This document shows positions 26,325 to 33,960 of a DNA stretch of 64,000 nucleotides, piece after piece. Numbering within the stretch: the stretch's first letter is position 1; each line of letters opens with the position of its first letter. The DNA comes from Psychrilyobacter piezotolerans (GTDB lineage: Bacteria; Fusobacteriota; Fusobacteriia; Fusobacteriales; Fusobacteriaceae): positions 1 to 64,000 of the forward strand of contig NZ_QUAJ01000006.1 of assembly GCF_003391055.1 (NCBI RefSeq). The letters run 5' to 3'. The notes under the pieces were generated by a model. It had not been told where the DNA came from and did not search any database. It worked only from the letters and a program-made list of their open reading frames with translations. A program made the position numbers and the translations under genes.

Positions 26325-27443
26325 ATGAAAAAGATGTATTGGGTTTTGATAGCAATAAGTTTAATAATAGTAGTAATTTCAGGGGCTGTACTTAGGAATA
26401 AAAAAAGTATAGATATAGGGGTTATCAGCACCTTGTCGGGAAAATACTCAGATCAGGGAACCGATATATTAAATGGTGTAGTGATGGCTGCAGAAGATTT
26501 TAACAAAAAACAGAAATTTTACCAGCCAAAGATCAATCTGATAATAAGGGATGATAAGCATGATGAAGAGACTGCAAAAAAAGCTGCACACGAACTCATA
26601 GATAAAAAAGTTGCGGCTATAATAGGTCCACTAACATCTAAGATGGCATTGGTCATAAATAAAATAGGAACTGAAAGAAAGATGCTGACAATAAGCCCTA
26701 CAGCTTCAAGTACTGAACTTTCAGGAATAGATGATTATTTTATAAGACTGATCTCTTCAGAAGGAAACATTGCAGCATTTGCAGCAAAAATATCAAAAGA
26801 GCACTTCAATATGAAAAAGGTTCTCATAATTTACAGCGGGGAAAATAATACTCTTGCATCTTCATTTAAAAATGTATACCTGGAAAACTTTTTAACAGAT
26901 GATAGCGATGCAAATAACGTCTATATTAAAACGATGAATGATCCAGTGGAGTCTTATTTCCCCGGGATAAAAGATAAAATAGACGGAGTATTGTTAATTG
27001 AAAGCCCCATGGATGCTGCAGAAACGGTTAAAAATATAAGGCAGCTGGATATCGATATACCTATCCTTTCTTCCGACTGGGGATTTCATAAAGATTTTAT
27101 AGTTTATGGGGGGAAATATATAGAGGGGACATACTTTATAAATGATTACGATGAAAATTTTTCAGGTGAAGCATTTCAGAGGTTTAAGAAAAAATATCAG
27201 GAAAATTTTAATAAAAATATTAACGCTGCCTCTCTTTATGGTTATGAGGGTCTGAATATTCTTTCGGCTGCTCTCAAGAGGGATAAAAATATGAGCAGTG
27301 AGGAGCTAAAAAAAGAAATTTTATCGCCTGGATCAAATAAATTTTTCCTAAAGCCTGGAAAATTCGACAGATATGGTGACCGGGAAAAGGAAATTTCTAT
27401 ATTTCAGATAAAAAATAAAAAATTTAAAAAGATTGATCTATAA
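26325..27443 (+). CDS. ABC-type periplasmic binding protein (Leu/Ile/Val-type), membrane-anchored
   Basis: A 372-residue type-I periplasmic-binding fold (Peripla_BP_6). After an N-terminal signal anchor without a lipobox it reads IDIGVISTLSGKYSDQGTDILNGVVMAAEDFN, here quoted in part as GVISTLSGKYSDQG, then AAIIGPLTSKMAL, YFIRLISSEG and ASLYGYEGLNIL. No ABC permease or ATPase genes are near. It lies 52 bp upstream of a transmembrane GGDEF protein, so it more likely senses a ligand for that protein than feeds a transporter. ATG 26325 with GGAGG; the TTG at 26322 is not needed. Confidence 0.85.
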   Translation: MKKMYWVLIAISLIIVVISGAVLRNKKSIDIGVISTLSGKYSDQGTDILNGVVMAAEDFNKKQKFYQPKINLIIRDDKHDEETAKKAAHELIDKKVAAIIGPLTSKMALVINKIGTERKMLTISPTASSTELSGIDDYFIRLISSEGNIAAFAAKISKEHFNMKKVLIIYSGENNTLASSFKNVYLENFLTDDSDANNVYIKTMNDPVESYFPGIKDKIDGVLLIESPMDAAETVKNIRQLDIDIPILSSDWGFHKDFIVYGGKYIEGTYFINDYDENFSGEAFQRFKKKYQENFNKNINAASLYGYEGLNILSAALKRDKNMSSEELKKEILSPGSNKFFLKPGKFDRYGDREKEISIFQIKNKKFKKIDL

Positions 27444-27495
27444 AACAATGAGTTTTGAGTGATACTTTTAAAATAAAAATTGATGGGAGGTTCTT

Positions 27496-29415
27496 TTGAA
27501 AATTACAAGTATAAGGCAGCTTTTATTACATAGACTTATTTTAATGGTTCTTCTTCCCATGTTTTTAGTGAACTGGCTGGTATTATCCATATCGGTGGCC
27601 AGTATAAAAAAGACCATCCATAGAAGAAACACAATGGTAAAAATAATGATAGATCATTTTTTTCAAGATTACGAAGATGTTTTAGATCAGACCCATAGAG
27701 TTTTTTCCAGGGAAGATCTGGAAGATCATGAAAAAAATGACTATTTAAAGACCTGGATAGAAAATTTTAAAGGGTTAGAAAAATTGGGTATATTGAACTT
27801 GGACGGTATCATCCAATATTCTTCCAAGGCAGAAGATGTGGGAACTGATATGTCTAATTTTAAATTTATAGAAAGTGCACTGAATGAAGAAGGGGCCGCA
27901 TGGTCAGGGTTTGCTTTTTACTCTAGAGATGGAAAAAAACAAATTATGGCGGCAAAAAGATTTGGTGAAAATATTTTAGTCACTCATATAGATCTCCAGT
28001 GTTTTAACAAGATTTTTAATGAGATCACTGAGAATAGCAGAAGTAAAATATTTATTTTGGATAACGACGGGAATGCCATCTTTTACAATGCCGGAGATAT
28101 AAGCACCGAAAGACAAAATTCCCTGAGATATAAATACATCTTCAGGAAGAAAAATAGGAATCATGCTGAAATTGATTTGATAAAGGAGGAAACCTCTGGC
28201 GATACAGTAGAAAATTTTTTGGAGATAAAAAAAACCGGCTGGAGTATTGTTTTCATAGAAGAAGAGGGCAGAAAATTTATTTTTATTTGGGATTTTTATA
28301 AATATATAATTTTGATCCTGGGGTTATTTACCCTGATAATGATTTCCATGGTTTATTTCATAATAAAAAAAATATTGAGTGATATAAAAAAATTAAAAGA
28401 AATAGCTGACAGGGTATCCAATGAAGAGTTACCGGAAAAGAATAATTATAAAATATTAGAAATCGAAAAACTGGCAGATAAATTTTTAGAGATGGGGAAG
28501 ACAGTACTGGAGCGGAAAAATATCCTGAAGGAAGAGATTTCTTTTCTTGAGACTTTATTAGATACGATTCCTGAACCTGTTTATTTTAAGGATAAAGAAC
28601 AAAGGTATTTAGGATGCAACGAAACCTATGCCGGATATCTGGGGATAAAAAAAGAGGAGTTGCAGGGGAAAACTGTATATGATCTGTACCCTAAAGATAG
28701 AGCAGATGGATACCATAAGGCCGATGAAGAACTTATAAAAACGGGGAAATCCCAGCTGTATGAAAGCAAGCTTATAAATAAAATCCTTGGCTGCCAAAGG
28801 GATGTAATGTTTCATAAATCGGTATTCAGAAATCTGGATGGGGAAATAGCCGGTATAATAGGAGTAGTGCAGGATATTACAAATTTAAAAAAGGCAATGG
28901 AGAAACTAAAAACTCTTTCTACTATAGACGGTCTTACAGAAATCTATAATAGACGTGGATTTGATGAGCTATCCATTAAAAACTGGAAGGAAGCCATCAG
29001 ATGTAAAAAGGAGGTTTCTGTCATAATGGGGGATCTTGACATATTTAAACTTTATAATGACCATTATGGTCACCAGGGTGGAGATGAATGTCTGAAAAAA
29101 ATTGCCAGGGTATTAAAAAATTCATGTAAAAGACCTCTGGATATCGTTGCCCGTTATGGGGGAGAGGAGTTTATAATCCTTCTCTATAATACTAATTTAG
29201 AGGGAGCCAAGGTAGTTTCTGAAACTATAATAAAAAATATTCAAAATTTAAATATAGAACATGTCAAATCAAAGCATGATAAAAGAGTTACAATCAGCTT
29301 AGGAGCAGCCTCTCAGATTCCAATAGTTGGAGAAAATATTGAAATACTTATAAAAAATGCAGATAAGATGCTTTATAGGGCAAAAGAAAATGGTGGAAAT
29401 AGAGTGGAAGTATAA
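27496..29415 (+). CDS. Transmembrane sensor diguanylate cyclase (Cache-PAS-GGDEF)
   Basis: A 639-residue inner-membrane enzyme predicted to make c-di-GMP from two GTP. In order: helix (about 8-32), periplasmic Cache-like sensor (about 35-255), helix (about 265-290), linker, PAS domain (about 350-465, DTIPEPVYFKDKEQRYLGCN in part), GGDEF domain (about 470-639). The active site is GGEEF (555-559). An intact inhibitory I-site, RPLD (546-549), lies five residues before it, so product feedback is expected. TTG start at 27496 with GGGAGG 5 nt upstream. Probably co-transcribed with the binding protein before it. Confidence 0.9.
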   Translation: MKITSIRQLLLHRLILMVLLPMFLVNWLVLSISVASIKKTIHRRNTMVKIMIDHFFQDYEDVLDQTHRVFSREDLEDHEKNDYLKTWIENFKGLEKLGILNLDGIIQYSSKAEDVGTDMSNFKFIESALNEEGAAWSGFAFYSRDGKKQIMAAKRFGENILVTHIDLQCFNKIFNEITENSRSKIFILDNDGNAIFYNAGDISTERQNSLRYKYIFRKKNRNHAEIDLIKEETSGDTVENFLEIKKTGWSIVFIEEEGRKFIFIWDFYKYIILILGLFTLIMISMVYFIIKKILSDIKKLKEIADRVSNEELPEKNNYKILEIEKLADKFLEMGKTVLERKNILKEEISFLETLLDTIPEPVYFKDKEQRYLGCNETYAGYLGIKKEELQGKTVYDLYPKDRADGYHKADEELIKTGKSQLYESKLINKILGCQRDVMFHKSVFRNLDGEIAGIIGVVQDITNLKKAMEKLKTLSTIDGLTEIYNRRGFDELSIKNWKEAIRCKKEVSVIMGDLDIFKLYNDHYGHQGGDECLKKIARVLKNSCKRPLDIVARYGGEEFIILLYNTNLEGAKVVSETIIKNIQNLNIEHVKSKHDKRVTISLGAASQIPIVGENIEILIKNADKMLYRAKENGGNRVEV

Positions 29416-29427
29416 AAGAGTTGGTAT

Positions 29428-29489
29428 GGAGTAAGTCACGATCGTCATTGTAGAAATACTACAGCAGAAGTATAACGACTATAAACTTC
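29428..29489 (+). repeat. Degenerate intergenic repeat, copy R3
   Basis: The same 62-nt block as R1 (18854-18915). The small hairpin is ACGAT-CGTC-ATTGT, where the R1 A-T pair is replaced by a G-U pair, so pairing is kept. It lies directly after the GGDEF gene. Confidence 0.7.
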
Positions 29490-29721
29490 AAGGGGAAAGG
29501 TTAAAATAATTTTTTTTAATCTGTATAAATCTGCGACAGAAAGTAAGGTTCTAAAGATTCCATCTTTAATACGGGTTCTTTCTTTTTATCTGAAAAAGAA
29601 ATTAAGTTGAAAATAAAAATAAGATTCTAACCAAGAAAAAATAAGACTCCTATGATACAACAGGAAATTTTTTTAATTAAGTGGAATTGGTGGCAAAAAT
29701 AATATAAAAAAGGAGAAGATT
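29490..29721. other. Non-coding continuation of the R3 repeat region
   Basis: No gene seen. It includes AATCTGCGACAGAAAG-like and GACTCCTATGAT-like words shared with the R1 tail, then AAAGGAG before blc. Confidence 0.4.
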
Positions 29722-30234
29722 ATGAATAAAATAATAATTATTATACTGATATTAACCCTGCTTTCTGCCTGCAGCAGCAAAAAAGAAATAAATTTAAAAG
29801 ATCATTCACTGGAAGAATTTTCCCTTGAAAAATATCTGGGAGAATGGGTGGAAGTTGCCAGAACAGACAACAAATTTGAGAGGGGACTCACAAAGGTAAC
29901 TGCAAACTATTTAAAAGAAGGAAATAAGATTATAGCCGTCAACAGGGGATGGAGCGAAGAAAAACAAAAATGGAGTATGAGTAGGGGGTATATAAAAGAA
30001 ACTCCTCAATTAGGCAGATTAAAGGTATCTTTTTTCAGGCCATTTTATGGGAGCTATAACGTTCTTCATATCGATAAAGACTATAACTATGCTCTGGTTG
30101 GAGGAGATACAAGTAAATATTTATGGGTATTAAGGAGAAGGGATGTAGAGATGTCAGAAAAATTATTGGAAGAATATTTAAAGAAAGCCAAAAACTTGGG
30201 CTATGACACAGAAGGAATGATTTTTATGGAATAG
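29722..30234 (+). CDS. blc: Outer-membrane lipocalin Blc
   Basis: A 170-residue bacterial lipocalin lipoprotein. The signal peptide ends in the lipobox LLSAC (Cys17 lipidated). Structural motif I is KYLGEWVEVAR, then VNRGW, GRLKVSFFRPFYGSYNVLHIDKDYNYALVG (quoted in part as YNVLHIDKDYNYALVGG) and YLWVLRR, which are diagnostic. Family members bind lysophospholipids or fatty acids at the outer membrane and are stress- or stationary-phase-related. It is monocistronic and ends at copy 1 of the 48-bp terminator repeat. Confidence 0.93.
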   Translation: MNKIIIIILILTLLSACSSKKEINLKDHSLEEFSLEKYLGEWVEVARTDNKFERGLTKVTANYLKEGNKIIAVNRGWSEEKQKWSMSRGYIKETPQLGRLKVSFFRPFYGSYNVLHIDKDYNYALVGGDTSKYLWVLRRRDVEMSEKLLEEYLKKAKNLGYDTEGMIFME

Positions 30235-30239
30235 TAATA

Positions 30240-30287
30240 AAAAGAGAGCTGTTACAGCTCTCTTTTTACTGGTTAGAAATATAATTT
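30240..30287. repeat. 48-bp perfect repeat, copy 1 (contains terminator)
   Basis: Identical to 40421-40468. It holds the hairpin AGAGAGCTG-TTA-CAGCTCTCT with A-tracts and T-tracts on both sides (bidirectional terminator for blc + and manA -), plus 20 bp beyond it (ACTGGTTAGAAATATAATTT). Left boundary of the mannoside island. Confidence 0.95.
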
Positions 30288-30327
30288 ACACGTAATTTGG
30301 GATAGACTACTTTTTAATATTTTATTT

Positions 30328-31305
30328 TTACATAAATGTTTTTAAAATTTCTAATTCCCCTTCTATCTCTATATTTAATTTAGGAGGGATATACCAAGTT
30401 TCGCCTTTTTTTATGGAATAGGCCACACCATCACAATTCAGATTTCCCTCTCCTTCCAAGATGGAATATATCATAAATGAATCTCTATTTGTATCTTCAA
30501 ACTTTTTCTCTAACAGAAATTTATCTATATTAAAATATTTACCCCTAATAATCTCCTGTTTAGTTCCCCCATTTACTTCTACATTCTTTCTATTTTGATC
30601 GGTATTAATTTGGGGGATCGTCTCATAATCTATAACTTCCATAGCCTTGTCTAAATGAAGTTCACGAAGTTCACCATCAATCAATCTATCAAAATCATAA
30701 ATTCTATAGGTTATATCGGAATTTTGCTGTACCTCACAAATTAATATACTCCCCTCTAAACTTGCGTGAACTAATCCAGGAGTGACGTTTATAAAATCTC
30801 CTTTTTTTATAGAAATGATATTAAATAAATCATTAAAATTTTTATTTTTAGTTTTTTCCATAAATAATTTTTTAGTCATTCCTTCTTTAAATCCCATAAT
30901 TAACTTGGCATCAGAACTAGCTTCCATTATATACCATGACTCTGATTTTCCAAATTCTCCCTCTACCCGGAGGGCATATTCATCATTTGGATGCACTTGA
31001 ACAGATAACCTGTCGTTGATATCCAGATATTTTATAAGTAAAGGAAATTTCCCCCCATATTTATGGTAGACTTTTTCTCCTACAAAATTACCTTTATAAT
31101 CTGAAAATAACTCCTCTAAGGTCTTCCCCTCTAATCTGCCATTTTCAATAACACTCATTTCATTTTTACGGGAACTTACCTCCCAAGATTCCCCATAAGA
31201 ATCCTCTGTAGGTAAAGTCATTTCAAAACTTTTCTCAAAACCTCTTCCTCCCCATACTTTTTCTTTAAAAACTTTTTTAAATTTAAATGGGTATAGTCTT
31301 TCCAT
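30328..31305 (-). CDS. manA: Mannose-6-phosphate isomerase, type I short form
   Basis: Cytosolic zinc enzyme interconverting mannose-6-P and fructose-6-P, so feeding glycolysis. At 325 residues it is of the Bacillus ManA length. Motifs: KVWGGRGFEKSF near the start, LDINDRLSVQVHPND (zinc ligands), GKSESWYIM and GDFINVTPGLVHASLEG, with a cupin C-terminal half. Last gene of the minus-strand island operon. Its place after an alpha-mannosidase and a PTS fits catabolism of a mannoside. Confidence 0.95.
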   Translation of the reverse strand: MERLYPFKFKKVFKEKVWGGRGFEKSFEMTLPTEDSYGESWEVSSRKNEMSVIENGRLEGKTLEELFSDYKGNFVGEKVYHKYGGKFPLLIKYLDINDRLSVQVHPNDEYALRVEGEFGKSESWYIMEASSDAKLIMGFKEGMTKKLFMEKTKNKNFNDLFNIISIKKGDFINVTPGLVHASLEGSILICEVQQNSDITYRIYDFDRLIDGELRELHLDKAMEVIDYETIPQINTDQNRKNVEVNGGTKQEIIRGKYFNIDKFLLEKKFEDTNRDSFMIYSILEGEGNLNCDGVAYSIKKGETWYIPPKLNIEIEGELEILKTFM

Positions 31306-31382
31306 AACAGCTCCTTTTTTTGAATATAAAAATTAAAACTATATTTTAATTTTTATTCCATATTTTTTTTATTGAATTTTTT

Positions 31383-32027
31383 TCATTTTTGCAGGGGTGT
31401 AAAAATAATTTTTTTAGGATAGTGGAGTCCATTTCTTGCGAGGGGCATCATATAATGGATTATACTACCCATAAAAAATGAACTTAATACAGTACCTACC
31501 CCAAGATTTGAAAAATCTTTTAATTTAAAACCAATTACCAGAGCAATTATAAGAGCACTGACATCTGCAGTAGTTTTTATCTTACGATAAGATATTTCTG
31601 TCGTATCTGCAATGGAAAAAACAAAAGTTTCAGTATGATTTTTGGGAAGTTTAGTAACAAACATCATAGCACATCCTATTCCTACAAGAATAAGCCCAGT
31701 AAAAAGGATAAAAATTTTTATAATGAAAGATTCTGATTTAAGGACTTGTATTAACGGATAGTAGCAAAAATCAATAAGTTTCCCCAATATTATAGAAACT
31801 ATAAAAGCCTTATAATTTAAGAATTCTTTTTTTAATATAGCAGCTACAATAAGAAGTATAAAGGCTATTATTATAAGCCAATTTCCTACTTTTATACCTG
31901 TAAGTTTATAGAGGTTCTCTACCAAGGCATCCCAACCGCCTGCCCCAAGGTCACTTATAAGAGTAAATGTTATACCCAGAGCCAATAGGAATAAACCAAT
32001 TAAATAATATGTTACTTTTAAAAACAA
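31383..32027 (-). CDS. YczE/YitT-like membrane protein
   Basis: A 214-residue protein with five or six hydrophobic helices: LGAGGWDALVENL early, then GIGCAMMFVTKLP and a conserved C-terminal GTVLSSFFMGSIIHYMMP. It matches the COG2364 (YczE/YyaS) family of uncharacterised inner-membrane proteins, sometimes linked to transport or regulation. It lies in the mannoside operon between the secreted hydrolases and manA, so it may move a product of that pathway. Confidence 0.75.
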   Translation of the reverse strand: MFLKVTYYLIGLFLLALGITFTLISDLGAGGWDALVENLYKLTGIKVGNWLIIIAFILLIVAAILKKEFLNYKAFIVSIILGKLIDFCYYPLIQVLKSESFIIKIFILFTGLILVGIGCAMMFVTKLPKNHTETFVFSIADTTEISYRKIKTTADVSALIIALVIGFKLKDFSNLGVGTVLSSFFMGSIIHYMMPLARNGLHYPKKIIFTPLQK

Positions 32028-32062
32028 TTTTTTCTCCTTTAATTATCGTAATATTTTATGTA

Positions 32063-32914
32063 TTAATTTTTTAACAATTTAATTTTAGCTATAATAGGTC
32101 CGTGATCAGAGAGATATATACCATCTTCAATTATTTGAAGTTGCTCATAACTATTTACTTGAATATTGTCACTTACAAAGATATAATCAATTTCAGATTT
32201 TTTGTCTTTTCCAAATCCATTATATGTATAATTGAATCCTTTAGGTGGAGTTTGTGTACTAAATTTAGCATCATTATAATCATTTGTAAAAGTTTCATAA
32301 CTATTTTTATTATTTCTTTCAAAGTTAAGATCTCCCATAATTAGAATAGGTTCATCGTTTAAATGGGATATTTTTTTTGCTTTTTTTACAATTAGCTGGG
32401 CACTTTTTTCTCGGGATACTATACCTTTATGATCAAAGTGAGTATTAAATACTAAAATTCTTTTACCTGTTTTCTTTTCTTGAAGCCTTACCCAGGTTGC
32501 TATTCTAACACGTGAAGTATCCCAACTAATACTTGCTACTATTTCAGGAGTTTCAGATAACCAAAATGTGCCATTATCTATTACAGTAAACTTATCTTTT
32601 TTATAAAAAATACTGGTATGTTCTCCATAATGAATACCATCATCTCTTCCAATTCCTGTCCGACCATATTCAGGTAATTCATCACTTAAAAACAACACTT
32701 GGCCTCCTCTATCTTCTTGAAAACCTATGATATCTGAATTAGATATCTTTAAAAATGATACAAGTTTATTACTTCTAGCCGGCCAATTATGTATTCCATC
32801 GGCAGCTATAGTACTATTTTTACTATTTCTAATATTAAAACTCATAATATTAATTGACTCTCCGAAACTTAGAACACTTAACAATAAACTTAAAATTACA
32901 ATTGTTTTTTTCAT
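32063..32914 (-). CDS. Exported endonuclease/exonuclease/phosphatase-family hydrolase
   Basis: A 283-residue secreted enzyme with an N-terminal signal peptide and an EEP fold: MSFNIR, IIGFQED (catalytic Glu), NTHFDHKG, MGDLNFE, EIDYIFVS and SDHGPI (catalytic Asp-His). Such enzymes cut phosphodiesters in lipids, sugars or nucleic acids. In this operon a phospholipid or phosphoglycan substrate outside the cytoplasm seems more likely than DNA. Its signal-peptide DNA is nearly the same as that of the next gene. Confidence 0.85.
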   Translation of the reverse strand: MKKTIVILSLLLSVLSFGESINIMSFNIRNSKNSTIAADGIHNWPARSNKLVSFLKISNSDIIGFQEDRGGQVLFLSDELPEYGRTGIGRDDGIHYGEHTSIFYKKDKFTVIDNGTFWLSETPEIVASISWDTSRVRIATWVRLQEKKTGKRILVFNTHFDHKGIVSREKSAQLIVKKAKKISHLNDEPILIMGDLNFERNNKNSYETFTNDYNDAKFSTQTPPKGFNYTYNGFGKDKKSEIDYIFVSDNIQVNSYEQLQIIEDGIYLSDHGPIIAKIKLLKN

Positions 32915-32934
32915 TCAATCCCCCTAATTTAAAA
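32854..32934 (-). repeat. Duplicated ribosome-site/signal-peptide cassette, copy 1
   Basis: About 81 bp covering the ribosome site (TTAGGGGGATT on the minus strand), start codon and signal-peptide codons of the EEP gene; close to 90 percent identical to 33869-33950. Confidence 0.8.
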
Positions 32935-32951
32935 AAAATAAATTTGCTTAT

Positions 32952-33929
32952 TTAATCTTCTAGTATAAACTCTCTTAATTCTTGTAGATTACCGGTGTTG
33001 ATCATAACACTTTTTAATGGTTTTAACAGGTTCCACATATCTATATTATCTGGTGAATTCCAAAACCTAATTAGTACACCGTGTTCATGACCTATTTCAT
33101 TTGCTAAATTCATCTGATTTATGAAGTAGTCAGAGAATGTTACCTTATTTTCAGCTAAATATTTATAAAGAAGTTTGTAATTTTTGCTGAGTGCTACGGA
33201 AGCATTTTCAGTATTTACTTCATTTAACCTTTTTTCTTTACTAAGAGGAGCATTAAATTCACTTATTATCTCCTTGTATAATTTCTCGTCTTTAAAATTA
33301 AATGATTTTTTAGGATCATTATATTTCCAAAGGCCGCTACTAACAATAGGAGTTACTTTAGCATTTGTAAAATAATTTTTCCAGTTATCGTTGCTATAAA
33401 TATCACCAAAGCGTCCATCCTTAGTAGAATATCTTACTGAATCAGGACTAGTATAATCTACGTTGGTAAATATTGTTACAGCTCCTTCTTTTATGGTTCC
33501 ATCAGGAAGATATTGAGTGAAAATATGACTGTATTTTCCAGCAACCTCCTGTAGTAAGTCCCATGTTTCCTTATTTGTAGTTTTTAAATCAACATGCAGA
33601 AACACTTTTTCATCCTTATTGTTATATACTACTCCTTTATTGGCAGCAATAAATTTTGTTAAAGGTTTTAAATACATATCCTCTAAAGTTCTATCGGGAG
33701 TAATTTCCTCTTCATCATGAGCAACATAAAGATTAGGAACCCCCTTACTATCAGTTCTAAGCCAGATATCGGCTTCAATACTGGACATCCCATTTTTCAA
33801 TGCCAAAATAAGTGGTTGCTCTTGTAAATAATCATTATGTGAATGGGCATTAGGCATATAATATTTAGTTGATTCTCCGAAACTTAGAACACTTAACAAT
33901 AAATTTAAAACTATAATTATTTTTTTCAT
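32952..33929 (-). CDS. Exported PI-PLC/GDPD-like phosphodiesterase
   Basis: A 325-residue secreted TIM-barrel protein of the phosphatidylinositol-PLC/glycerophosphodiesterase superfamily. After the signal peptide (ending SFGES) come NAHSHNDYLQEQPL, SIEADIWL, LYVAHDEE and VFLHVDLKT, which carry the two His and acidic metal ligands. The mature end is GVLIRFWNSPDN. It is likely to release a phosphorylated headgroup such as glycerol-phosphate or a mannosyl-glycerol-phosphate. Second secreted hydrolase of the island. Confidence 0.85.
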   Translation of the reverse strand: MKKIIIVLNLLLSVLSFGESTKYYMPNAHSHNDYLQEQPLILALKNGMSSIEADIWLRTDSKGVPNLYVAHDEEEITPDRTLEDMYLKPLTKFIAANKGVVYNNKDEKVFLHVDLKTTNKETWDLLQEVAGKYSHIFTQYLPDGTIKEGAVTIFTNVDYTSPDSVRYSTKDGRFGDIYSNDNWKNYFTNAKVTPIVSSGLWKYNDPKKSFNFKDEKLYKEIISEFNAPLSKEKRLNEVNTENASVALSKNYKLLYKYLAENKVTFSDYFINQMNLANEIGHEHGVLIRFWNSPDNIDMWNLLKPLKSVMINTGNLQELREFILED

Positions 33930-33950
33930 TTAATCCCCCTAATTTTAAAA
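33869..33950 (-). repeat. Duplicated ribosome-site/signal-peptide cassette, copy 2
   Basis: Second copy, giving the leader of the GDPD-like gene. Both encode ...LLLSVLSFGES. Similarity stops just after the signal peptide. Confidence 0.8.
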
Positions 33951-33960
33951 TATTAAATTA

